A stretch of 64,000 bases of DNA, from positions 11,160,001 through 11,224,000 of the forward strand of contig NC_063256.1 in assembly GCF_019578655.1 (NCBI RefSeq), in the 5' to 3' direction. This document shows, in pieces, positions 11,737 to 23,900 of the stretch (its first letter is position 1; each line of letters starts with the position of its first letter). Source of the stretch: Ricinus communis. Its lineage: Eukaryota > Streptophyta > Magnoliopsida > Malpighiales > Euphorbiaceae. Under the pieces are notes generated by a model, which saw only the letters and a list, made by a program, of their open reading frames with translations, did no database searches and was not told the origin of the DNA. The translations under genes were made by a program, and so were the position numbers.

Positions 11737-13578
11737 ATGGAGGAAAGTCTTCCTCCGGGATTCAGGTTTCACCCAACAGATGAAGAGCTCATTACGTGTT
11801 ATCTAACAAGAAAAGTTTCTGATGTCAGATTTACTTCAAAAGCTATTGTAGACGTTGATCTCAATAAGTGTGAACCATGGGATCTCCCAGGTATACTTCT
11901 AGTTCTTAGTTAGTTTTCTTTCTTTCTTTCTTTATTATTCTTTAAATTTTTCTTTCACTTTCTTGCATGTTCAAGATTTCGAAACCTTGTATGTGTTTTC
12001 CGATATATATATATATATATTCACTTGTGGTCATACGGTTGTTTATGTGTACAAGTTGAGTCTCACTGGGATAGCAAAATCATTACTTGGAAATGATATG
12101 TATATGTACAGGTTTCAATACACAGTAGCCTTATAATCAAATTAATGGTACTGATATTAGAGCACGAATTTTGAACTGCTATATCATAAATTAGTTGAAT
12201 TTTTTTTGTTTTTTATGTTCTCTATATGGTGAAAACACTTGATTACTTAAACATTCGCATAAAAGGGTTTTATAATTTTTTGATGTATATGCTGTAAAAG
12301 AGAGGAAGTTTAGGTTTTAATACATGAAATGAGAGGAAGACGACCTCCCACATCTATTGTTGCAATTGGTGCTCACTGAGATAGCATTGAACAAAATTTA
12401 AATCTTTAAATTTATATAATTTTATTCTTGGTCTAGTAATATTATTCAAAGAAATATACAGTTTATTACTTCATAATAATATATCAACTGAGTCATTTTT
12501 AACTAATTTCTTCTCAACATATAATATATTGTTTTTGTTTATAGAAATGAGGTCGCATATGATAAAGAAGAAGACATATAAAATGCTGACAGTTATAAAT
12601 TAAAATTTTGTTGTAGCCAAAGCTTCTATGGGGGAGAAAGAATGGTATTTCTTTAACTTGAGAGACAGAAAATACCCGACTGGACTTAGAACGAACCGAG
12701 CCACAGAAGCAGGCTATTGGAAAACGACAGGGAAGGACAAGGAAATCTTTCGTGCTGGAATACTAGTTGGAATGAAGAAAACCCTAGTCTTCTACAAGGG
12801 TAGAGCTCCAAGGGGTGAAAAGAGTAATTGGGTTATGCATGAATATAGACTAGAAAACAAGCATCTTTTCAAGCCCACTAAGGTATTACATTCTATAATT
12901 AAAATCTCATCTTAAGTGCAGAGAAGTCTTTGTTTGATCATATATTATTCTTATGTGACGGTTTTATGTCATTTCTTGGATTTTCCATTCTTGCAGGAGG
13001 AATGGGTAGTTTGTAGGGTTTTCCAGAAGAGCTCATCAGCAGCCAAAAAACCACAACAGGCATCATCTTCGCAGCAATCTTTAGGATCTCCATGTGATAC
13101 GAACTCGGTTGTGAACGAGTTTGGAGATATTGAATTACCAAACCTAAACAGCTTCGTGAATTCATCATCTAGTGGGTTCAATAATATGTCAGCACAATCC
13201 TACAACAATGAAAATAATGTAAATATGAACATGATCAACACAAACTTGAATGTGAATTGGGCTGCAACAAGAGAAGCAGTTGTAGCAGCAGCAACTCTCC
13301 CTTCACTGTCATGGCCTTCAAGCTTGCTAACATCTGATCTTACAATGAATTCCTTGATCCTAAAGGCATTACAGCTTAGGAGTTATCAACAAAGAGAAGC
13401 AGCGGCTGCGAGTAATAATGATTACTCATTTCTTGCTCAAGGGATTATGCCTCAATTTGGAAGTACCGATTTAAGTTCAAATTTCCAGGCTTCTTCTTCT
13501 TCTTCAAAGGGTTTAGAGTCGCTGCCCCAGCAACAACAGCAGCAGGAGCAACCATTCAATTTGGACTCCATTTGGTGA
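11737..13578 (+). CDS. NAC058-like: NAC domain transcription factor (NAC058/NAC038-like)
   Basis: Three exons, 11737-11890, 12617-12882 and 12997-13578, give a 333-residue protein; all introns are GT-AG. The five NAC subdomains are present in order at about residues 5-155: [15 protein letters not shown] (A), [13 protein letters not shown] (B), [18 protein letters not shown] and [17 protein letters not shown] (C), [15 protein letters not shown] with [11 protein letters not shown] (D), and [12 protein letters not shown] (E). The exon positions are the usual ones for NAC genes. The C-terminal region is Asn/Ser/Gln-rich with poly-Gln and ends PFNLDSIW, as in the NAC058/NAC038 group near the CUC clade. 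It should be a nuclear DNA-binding regulator of CACG-core sites. From the family, a link to suberin or boundary development is possible but not shown here. I saw no miR164 complementary site, unlike CUC1/2 and ORE1. Confidence 0.93.
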
Positions 13579-14527
13579 AGTTGTAAAATTGAAACTAACA
13601 TCTTTTCTGTTTTAATTATCTTCAACCAAGCAAACAGGGTTGTAAAAACTGTGACTTATAGCTTGATCATGCTATACAAGAACAATATGAATGAATTATC
13701 TCTATATATCATAACAGATAATTCCTAAAAGTTTTATGTACTTATTCAGTAAAATTAATAAGACAATTGCTTAAGTCCGATATGCCAAGAATTCTTGCTA
13801 CCAAAGAGATAAGATCGATGGAGTTAGAGGCTGCTTTTTTTTTTTCTTTTCTTTTAAGGAAAAGATTATATAAATGAAGCAGGTACAATTAGCAATAATT
13901 AATAAGTTCACTGCTACAATTAATAAAAAAAGAACATTATCAACTTTTGATAGAAGGATTATTTTGCATTTTGTGCTAATTATGAATAATAAATACAACC
14001 AACCCTCTTATAAAATATTATTAAATATTATAATTATAATTTATTAAGTTCAGTTATCTAAATATGAACGAAATTGATTTTTTAAAAATTTATAATTAAG
14101 AAAATTATTGATTTATTAAATATTAAATATAAGAGTGTAACATCTTTAAAAGTAATGTTATTAAATCGGTTTAAAACGTAAATACAATTAGAAATTGGAT
14201 TATGAGGTCACTGTTCAAGAGTCAACAGTTTAATTCAGATTAAGCATTACAATTTAAAGAAGATTTTACATTTTTACCACTTAAGTACAAAAATCCTAAA
14301 AGAGTTTAAGGACCAAAATTAATATATATAATCGTAAGAATTAAAGTGAATATCAAAATAAACACAAGAGACATACGTTTGAGTAATTAACCTAATAAAA
14401 GTCTTAAATAAATATATAGAAAAATAGGATTGATATATATTTTTACTTATTATATATTAAACTAATAAATAATTAAATATTTATTAATTTTAAATAATAA
14501 AATATATATTAATCATCTAATACTAAA

Positions 14528-14590
<63 letters not shown>

Positions 14591-15807
14591 CTTTTTATCA
14601 GTTGTGATATATATATTAAATTTTAATAAAAATCTCATATAAATAAAAGGAACTGCCAGTCATTGTGGCAACTCTATACATCATAAAACTTAAACTGAAG
14701 GCTCAATTCTTTCTTTCTTTCTTTTTCTTTCTTTGCAAGATTAAATTATGCTTGCTACACTCATCTATGTTTAATTTTATTTAATTTAATCTATAACTCT
14801 ACTGATTAACCTCATTGATAGTTTATTTGCATAAATAATTTTTATCGTAAAGCTAACTATAAAAATATTAATAAAATAATTATATACTCTGATATTATAT
14901 AACAGTTGTTATTATTATAATTATATATAACAATCTAAAGAAAGCTTTATAATCAAACTTAGTAAAATTCTCGACTTTAAAATTATTTATCACTTATAGA
15001 ATATTAGAAAATCTAATATTTTTATAAAAATTATTAATGCCATAAAAAAAATATTATAATAATTTATTAATTATATATAAAATCAACACCGCAAATATAA
15101 TTGAATTCTACTTTTATAAATTATCTTATAATAAATGATTAATTTATCAATTTATCTAATATTAAAATATAATTAATATTTAATTAATTTAATGATTAAT
15201 TAATTAGGTAAATATATATATGTCATATATCAAACGTATTATATACCTCTATAATTTTTGTAAATAAAAAGTAAAAGTATATATATCAAAAAAATATTTT
15301 ATTCTATTAGTTTATATAATTAGTCATATTATTTTAGAATTAAAAATTTATTAATAAATATAATTATTAAAAATATAAGTAAAATATTATTTTTTAAAAT
15401 TATTATTAAAATAACTTATTAATTAACAATTTAGTTATACAGTAACCATAAATAGTAAACGGCAATAAAATGTACTTTTCAAAGATAAGATAAATATGTA
15501 TGTTAAAAAAGTTTTATATCTTAATGTTTTATATTTTTATATCTTTATTAAATATCTATTTTTATTTAAAACAATCTGTAATGAATATTTTAATGATTAA
15601 TAAAATATTGATTTAGAATTATTTTAACTATTCTGGATATATTATATTTTACATTTAGGATATATATTACTTATAAAATGATTGAATGGAATGCAATTTT
15701 TATTTATTGTTAGTTAGAGAAAAAAAACAGAAAATAAAATAACAATAATACAATAACCGCCATATAAAACTGAAATTGGACCGGGCCTCATCATTTAGCC
15801 GGCCGAT
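13579..15807. other. Intergenic, extremely AT-rich
   Basis: Holds the NAC 3' UTR at its left end. The rest is AT-rich, with a long AT microsatellite at 14533-14588. No gene, RNA or structured element was recognised. Confidence 0.5.
14533..14588. repeat. (AT)28 microsatellite
   Basis: Uninterrupted AT dinucleotide run of 56 bases, the longest simple repeat in the window. Likely to be length-polymorphic. Confidence 0.95.
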
Positions 15808-15866
15808 TATAAAACCCCCCAAGACCGCCAACCGCACCGTACTCTCTCTTTCTCTCTCTCTCTCTA
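15808..15866 (+). promoter_or_regulatory. Core promoter and CT-rich leader of the ESP1-like gene
   Basis: TATAAAA at 15808-15814 lies 63 bases before the start codon. A CT-dinucleotide tract (about 15841-15865) of the kind common in plant 5' leaders and core promoters follows. Confidence 0.55.
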
Positions 15867-15876
15867 AAGCTAAGCA

Positions 15877-18800
15877 ATGGCGGGAAAGCCAATTACCGGC
15901 GATGGATTAACGGAGAATCTTGCCGGCATGACAAAGAGTCAACTTTATGGCATTATGTCTCAAATGAAGGCGACTTTCTCTCTTCGATGTTTTTATCATT
16001 ATTATTTTCTATCCAAAATTTTAATTTATCTTCTCGACTAACACTCAATTTAATGCGTCTTCTCGTTTTTGTACTTTTGAATGTTTTGATTTTAAATTAT
16101 TACAGGCATTAATCGAACAGAACAAGCAACAAGCTAAAGAAATCCTAATCCAGAACCCTCCCTTGACCAAAGCCCTTTTCCAGGTTTCTTTAATTTTTCT
16201 TTTCTAATTTACTTAATTTTCTCTTGCATACTTATTCTCGTTGCTTATTTTTCATAGAAGGAATGGACTTTTTGTTGCTTTTCTTGTGATATTATATGTA
16301 CCCTTTTGCATTTTTTCAGCTTTCTATATTTTGAATTTTTCTTTTTATTTGTTGCTGCTATGATATAGGGTGTAATTAGGGTTTTAATTGAGGGCTTTAT
16401 TCCCCAGTTCTGAAAACTCATTCTATGAATGAACATCAAAACTTAAGAAGGCAATAATGTTGTTTAGCATTTGCCATTTATGCAGTAAAAAAGTTGGAGT
16501 ATTTTTGAGAAATTGTAATAGATTGTTATGTGCAATAGGATATGTGACCTTCGGACATGGAGAACTTGTTGTGCCTTATTAATTCTCAGATTGTTTTTTA
16601 ACTGACTGGATGTGACGTTATCTTTTTGTGTTTTGATTAGGCACAGATTATGCTAGGAATGGTCCAACCTCCACAAGTGGTATCATATTATTCTTTTTTT
16701 AGAAGTTTAGCTCTTTATAAATTAGAATGGATCAGTCTACAATCTTATATTCTAATTCCAGTTTTCCTTCAGATTCCAAGTGTGCAACCTGCAGCATCAC
16801 AGCAATCTCAGCAATCATCACAAGCATCTAAGCAGTCAAACATTCAGGCTGCACACTCACTAGCTTTACAGGAACAGGCAGTTATGTCACAGAACCAACC
16901 TCCAATGAGAAAACAACATCAGAATCAACCTTCAATATCAATATCTTCTACTTCTGCACCTCCTTCAAATCTTCAGTCCCAGCCTATGCCTTCACACCCC
17001 CTGCAAGCTCCACAGCAGCCCAAAGGGCATTTGAATCCTCAAGTCCCACCAATATCTGTTCCACAATCCTCTCAACTTCCAAATATACCTCCTCTTCCTC
17101 TTCATTCTGCTTCACAGCAACCCCCACTTCATCAACCCCAAGTGCCCACTGTCTCTACTCCATTGCAACAGCCATTACAGACAACTGGAATTCCTCATAT
17201 GCCATTGCAACCACCATTGCCACCACAATCTAGACTGCCTTCTGCACCAAATTTTCATCATCAATATGGACCACTAATGAGGCCCAATGTGGGCTTCCAA
17301 CATCCTGGTGCTCCTCAACATCCTTCACAGCCCATGTATCATGTAAGCTGAAGATTGTTGTTCTTAAGTCATGGTTTATAGTATCATTTCACAAACTATT
17401 AGAATAATTTAATTCCTTCTTAAACTGTTCAGCCTGTCAACAAACCTCAAGCTAGCATGGGGCCTTCATTTCCACAGGGACAGCCACCTCTTCCAAGTCA
17501 GATACCGCCAATGTATCAGGTATTATAGTGCTCTGATTGTTTACAATTATTTTCTGTTGCTACAACTTATCAGCTGGTTAGACTTTATGAATCTGGAGTT
17601 TGCTGTTTTTGTAAGGCTTTCTGATGGACATAGTTTTCCCATGATCAGATGGTTTTTCTGATTACACTCCTGTCTTGATTAGCAGAGTCGGACCTGGTTC
17701 ATGATGCATGTATGAGTCCATTTTTGTGCTAAACTAGGTTGAAGTGTTCCTTAACAGGCGCAGAGATATCTGTCAATATTGATGCACTTCAGTTGAGAGA
17801 TTTTTATAGCTAATTGATGAATCTCTCTAAATAAGATACATGCAAGAAAATAGGATTATTGATCAAAAGGAAAAAGAAAAAGAAAATGAGGCTGAGGATT
17901 TTTGCTTCTTTCTACTGGTTTGTTTGAAGTGATATAGTTTTGCAATTCTGGCCATCACCAAGTCTTCTTTAGTTGCTAATAAGTTTTTACTTTGTCAAGT
18001 ATTTAAATGTCATTAGTGATATGAGTTGACCATAGTTGCTTCAATTTTGATACATGAACAGTACAAAAGTTGGGCCGATCAGGTCCTGAGAAGTTTTGTA
18101 ATTGTTTGATTTGTACATTTCATTTAAAAGAGCAAAATTGTAGGTGATTAAGACATCATATTGTTTCTGTATATTTCATGTTCTACATCTTTATCGAACA
18201 AAAGGCAATCAGTTCTTCAGGAATCACCTCTAGTTGGATCCTTTTTCTATTTCCAATTTGTTGTCAGCACCTTAAAAATAACAAAGCCCAATGGATACCT
18301 GTTTGCTCTGCTAAATTATTGCCCAAGTAGTTGGAAATTAAGTTTTCTTGGGTTTAGTAGAATAGATATCTACACAATTTTAATAGGAATCTAGCATTTG
18401 ATTACTATTCTCTTTTGTGGAGACTGTCGTGAATTGTATACTGCCCAACATCTGAGGTATTTGTCCAGTACTTTCAACAAAAAAGGGGATCTTCCTGCTT
18501 GTGTTGAGGGCAAATATTTTCATTGTTGAGATAGCGAAGATTGAGTTAGTAAAGAACCAATTACTGCATTATACCATGTTCCAGAAGATTGGACATAAAC
18601 TGAATATTTTATCTTCTGTGGTATTAGGCAATATTGCAGAAATAAATTACACTTGCTGTATACAAGGTTAAGAAATAATGTTAATAATCAATAACAATAT
18701 TAGACAACTTTATTTGCTTTTTATACAAGTTGTCTGTCCAGAAGCTTTAAACAAGATGTTCATTCATTCACATGCATTAACCTCTCATATTCTCCTTTAT

Positions 18801-19518
18801 AAGAAAAATGAGGCTACATTATAAGTTCAGCTATGAATGTAAACGCACATGCGACTTGAATCCAAGGCTCAAAAGATCCATTATCCCCAAGTACTGGTGC
18901 TGGCAGCTGTAATAGGTAGAAACTGAAAGCTTCAAGTACTTGTTTAGTTGGTATTTATGGTGGGAAAATCATCTCAGCATTCTTATTCAGTCATACCCTT
19001 TAAATCGTTACAGATAGCTGTTATACAGTGTGATACTTCCACAACTTGGTGATTGTTAAGTTCTATGCACCATTTTCATATTATTTACCTTTCTGCTTTC
19101 AGGCGGGTGGTTCACACTTGGGGGCTGAGTTCAATAATCAAGGTGGAAGTTCAATGCAAGTTGATAGAGGATCTTCTTGGATGTCTAGTCAACCGGAGAG
19201 CTCGGCAGCGGCGCCGCTTCCAGGACCACCCCAATTAAATCCTGGTCACATGGGTCTGGGCAATCAACCCAATCGTGCTACACCTGTAATATTTTTTTAT
19301 ACCAAATTTTGCAATCTAGCAAGCCTTTGTTAACGGTTTTAATTTCGTTTTTTCCACTAACTTTCAACTTTTTCTGTTATTTTATGGTCTAGTTGACTCC
19401 TGAGATGGAGAAAGCGCTTCTTCAGCAGGTCATGAGCCTCACGCCAGAACAGATTAGTCTGCTGCCTCCTGAGCAAAGAAATCAAGTGCTTCAGCTGCAG
19501 CAAATGCTACGCCAATGA
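15877..19518 (+). CDS. ESP1: ESP1 / CstF64-like mRNA 3'-end processing protein
   Basis: Seven exons: 15877-15969, 16106-16183, 16641-16679, 16773-17342, 17433-17519, 19103-19285 and 19393-19518. They give 391 residues and all six introns are phase 0. The first intron has a GC donor (AAG|GCGACT); the others are GT-AG. Residues 1-70 (MTKSQLYGIMSQMKALIEQN, then KALFQAQIMLGMVQPP) match the CstF64 hinge that binds CstF77/symplekin. Residues about 71-350 are Pro/Gln/Ser-rich. Residues 351-391 (TPEMEKALLQQV, LTPEQISLLPPEQR) match the CstF64 C-terminal domain that binds Pcf11. There is no N-terminal RRM, as in Arabidopsis ESP1, whose length (388, from memory) is nearly the same. Expected to act in the nuclear cleavage/polyadenylation complex; loss in Arabidopsis enhances transgene silencing. 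Intron 5 is unusually long (1.6 kb). Confidence 0.92.
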
Positions 19519-20504
19519 AGTTACTTGGTTACCTTTTTCAAATCGAAATTACCAATCTCAGTAGTCCTATTTTGGCTCATCTCAGTTGGCAATTTATCGC
19601 AGGTGAAGAGTCATGCAAAAGTTGAAGCAGTATTTACCTCCAGGAAGAATTTGTTCACAGGTATTCGTTATTCTGCTGCGATTGCCCCATAGTAAAGCTT
19701 TAGTTTTATTTTTCTCCAGAATATCAGATTGGCAGTGTTCGTATTCTTTTCCTAGTGTTGGGTAATTTATATAACAGATATTTTTGGTTAGATAAAACAC
19801 AATTCGACTTAAATTTTCAGTTACCATGTAAAGGTCTGAAACAAACCAGTAGAAAGAATCTGAAATTGCATTCTCTGAAAACTCGTTCCATTTGATATAT
19901 ACCCCGAATGTATGACTTGAACTTCTCAAGCCCACTGGACACCTGCCCGTGAAACTTTTTGAAGTTTACTAGCAATGCAAATGGAGCATTTGCCATGTTC
20001 GAATGTACATATTTAGTTCGAATGTTCAGCCTTACACTCCAATTACCATCAGAACTCAGATATCAATTCATTCTTAAAATTCAGTAATATTGACAATACA
20101 ATGCAATTTTTTAAAATAACAAATCAGATGCAGAAGGATATTGCTTAATGAGGGTATCAAGGCATCTGAAATAACAACTGTTTTACCACAAACGATACGG
20201 ATTACAATTATGATTTAGTCCATCAACTACCAAGTATGAAAGGAGCCATTTGTCATCTTTTCTTAATAGGCTTCAATAACGTTTCTTTATCTTGGTTAAA
20301 AGTGGACACCTATTGTGGTTTCCTGAGATTTGGCTTTAGACAGACGAAACACCCCACATTTACCGCTGATTATGAAAAAAGAAAACCAAACTGCAGACAA
20401 ACACCAAGTTCGCAGAACACGAAAGTATCGATCAACTTGCCGTGAAGGATGGGTGCACGTGCACTGCAGCAAGTAGGCAAACCTAAGCCATCCATTCGAT
20501 TGCC
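19519..20504. other. Convergent intergenic region between ESP1-like and CRM genes
   Basis: Both genes end toward this interval, so it must contain two 3' UTRs. ORF-like stretches here (19594-19935 minus, 20236-20508 both strands) show no domain and are probably UTR or spacer. Confidence 0.5.
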
Positions 20505-20570
20505 TCACAATTGGAGTGTAATAAGCTCGTCCAGATTGTCCTCGAGAATCATTCGTACTGCTGAGACAAC
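20505..20570 (-). other. Possible alternative last exon or 3' UTR exon of the CRM gene
   Basis: A good acceptor (TTGCCTCAG) opens a 21-codon frame ending in TGA (VVSAVRMILEDNLDELITLQL split as VVSAVRMILEDN / LDELITLQL). A donor-like GTAAAT in exon 9 (CACACT|GTAAAT), four codons before the exon-9 stop, would join it in phase 0. It may replace the last residues of the CRM protein or be untranslated. Confidence 0.35.
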
Positions 20571-20912
20571 CTGAGGCAATAAAACAAGATGCAATTCATT
20601 AAAATAATTCAAGAGGCAGAATGATTTCAGACAAGGAAGTTTAAAAAAAACTGAGATTTCAGTGTCAAGATAATCCCCCTGGACCGTTAAATTGGCTATC
20701 AAGATAATGCAAAATCTAGATCAGAAAACCTTTCTGTGCGAGTAAAGATCAGAACTAAATATGTACATCTCCCTAACAAAAGACCTAAGATGATAAAAAT
20801 ATTATATACAATACTACAAGAAATTAATCAAATAGCACCAAACAGTGATTACCTATACTGGAAAATTGCAAGGGTAAAAAGTCAACCAGTCTCTTTAAAA
20901 TCCAAAGACTTG

Positions 20913-23900
20913 TCAACCACTTCTATTTACAGTGTGGTCATTTTGAAAGCCCAAAACTTCAAATTTTCCATTGGCTTCCAGATCAATTTCGTCATCAACA
21001 CTGTCATCATCATCCTCGTCCTCATCAGATCCAACAAATGAAGCCTCATCTTCGCACTGCATATTCATAGAAAATGAAGCTTCATCCTCGCTCTCCACAT
21101 TCATAGAATATGAAGCTTCATCCTCACTCTGCATATTTATAGCATATAAGATACTGCTTCACAGTAACAACAAAAGTAACATCAAATCCAGAGAGAACAA
21201 ATAGGAGCATATTCACAACAGTATCTGAGGAATAATAGAACTAAATAGAAAATTGCAAAGCATAATAATCTCACTTTGGTGAATTCTGAAATATCATTTA
21301 TTTGGCCATGTTCCTCTGAGGTCCAATTATCCTCATCATCTTCAGGAGAAAGACCCTGTAAAATTATCGGCAGAAAATTCTCTGGTTTTAATGCATATGA
21401 TGATAATGGTGGCAGTTGTGGTAATAACAGCAAAAAGAAGTGATGACAGTTGAACAACCTTGAAAAGTTAAATAACCACTCATCAATGGTAAAAGCATTT
21501 TACACAACCAATGACCACCGACAGCCCCACCCTCTCCTCTCTCTTTCCTCTTTTTTCCATCCTCCCCATATCAACTTACAATGGGGCCAAATTGGCATAG
21601 AAACAATTTAAGAACCTAAAATATTACTATAGTGCAAAAGTAATGCTTAGTGCAGAAATGATCTACTGTGTTACTGCACGTAAATATGTTGCATTTATCC
21701 ACTCTTCATTTTAAAAGAGGCATGCAGAGAAAACAATACTTACAATTTCTTTCTTCATTTGCTCAATTGTTCTTTCCAATTCGGATATGTGCTGACTAAG
21801 AGCCTGCACGTTTCATATAAAAATAATGTGATGTGCAGTGTACATATCACAGTTACAGAAGGCCATAACCACAAGAGATAAGATGAATGCATAAGAGACA
21901 CCACCAATTATGGAATTAATTATTGGTTCAGTGCAGACACAGAGATACACTTCCACTGACCTGGAAACATCTTGGAAATGGTGCAAATGTGGCTTGAGTT
22001 GGTGAATGTTAAGGATTTTCTTTTCTTATGTTTGGCCTAGTTATTTCATTATCTTCAACTAAAACACTCAAAAAAAATTAAGAAACTTCCCGTTTTCATT
22101 TTCCCTGGTTTTTTCAAACCAAAAAGACTATATTAACCAATTTCACCTTTTCAACTTTTACGTCCTTGCTTTGTTTACAGTGAATCTCTTTTAAATCAAC
22201 TTAACCTTGACCAAGCATAGATATAGTCTGCAAACAGCTAAAAGTAGCTTTAATAATCCTAATTTAGACCAAAGTATAAAATGACTTTAGTGACCAATAA
22301 GATTCAGAAGCAAAACCCTACAGCCATTGTTGGATTCAGTTCAATAACTACTGTTGGTAAAAAATCTCCAGCCTTTAATATTGTGGAAAACTCTAGAGGC
22401 ATCTGTGCTTGACCATTAAGTGATTGTTATTTAACTGCAGAGCTAGTCGCTGTGGCTTACAATTATGCAGAAAGGATAGATTTTGTGAAATATTTTCTAC
22501 ACACTTGCAAATTACATAGAGATACAGTAGGCAGACCGAAAGTAAAATATAGCAGATTATGTAGATGAAGCAAGAGGTAGAAAACAGTTAACGAAGAGAT
22601 GATCTATAAGCATTTTAAATCCATGCAATAAAAATTGATGGATTCCGGATACAGATAATGATATAATATTCATTAAAACAAAAAATATTATTATTTAAAC
22701 AGCCATCCCATTCTATTGACAGTGTTATTAATAAGCATTTTACATGAGTATTGATATTAATTAAATATATAAAACACTGCAACTATTGACAAAATCTAAG
22801 TGTGGCAACATAGTGATAAGATTCTTTTTCCTAACAAGTGGGCGAATGAACTCCTTTTATGTACTCGCACTGAGTTTCCCCGAAAAAATGTCCCTAAAAA
22901 ACTACTAAAGACAAAATGCCTAATGTGGAAGGCTGTTCTTGTAGACAATGATAAAAAAAGTCTGAAAGTCCTAACTAAACTTACAAAACATGCAAAAGTA
23001 CGAACCATCAGAAAATATATACAAATTTTATGGCATCGTATAAAAGGCAACGTGATTAATCACCACAAAGATCAATTTCTTGTCATTAATTTGTTCACTC
23101 CTAACCTAAATATTCACTATTTTTCTTTTTATTTCAAAGTAATGATTCAGGAATTAAAAAATTAGCAAGGGGAAAATTTGGACTTATAGGTATTACATTA
23201 GTAATCTGAAATTATACTATTTAACGAATAAAAAGAGAGGCTCAGTAGGTGAATTAGATCAAATTCAGGAGGCTTTAAAGTACTCAGCTAAACAAGTAGC
23301 AAAAATCAGTATAGAAGAGATGAAACCTCATGGCGTTGCATGGCAACAGAACGCTTCAATGCTTTTGCCTTCGTCAGAAGATTTCTTGGCCTCAAGTTAA
23401 TAGGCCGCCGATAATTCTTTCCGCGATAGTAAATAAGGGCAAATCCTTTAGGTACTCTTTCTATTGCCACAAGTATCCCTCCACTCTCATACTCCAACAA
23501 CCTAGCTGTATCTTCAGCAAATGCAAGTGTCTTTTGTTTGGATATTAGCTTCACGAGTTCTCTATGCTTCCAGTGCAAATGCATATTCTCAATGACACCA
23601 TCAAAAACACCACGAATGCCTGCCACATGACAAAATATAGATCATCAGCTTTTCTAAATCTCCTTTCAAGATTCACTATAAGACTAAAGATTACTAACCA
23701 AGGGGCAGGTATGCTTTCATTCTTAAGCCGATTCTACGGAACACTGCCCTTTCCTCATCAGTGATTGTTTCTTGGTCATAATCAGGACCAGAAGGAAGCA
23801 TAGAGACTTCTATCTTGGCTAATAGTCTTTCTGCCCTAAGCTTTTTGGCTTGAGCCTGTCCAAGTTTTCAAACACTCGCCAAATTTGAGTACTTATACCA

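Noticed and set aside
22800..23165. 121-codon plus-strand ORF
   Set aside because: It lies wholly in intron 6 of the CRM gene, antisense to it. It has no recognisable domain, and its Lys-rich composition fits A-rich intron DNA.
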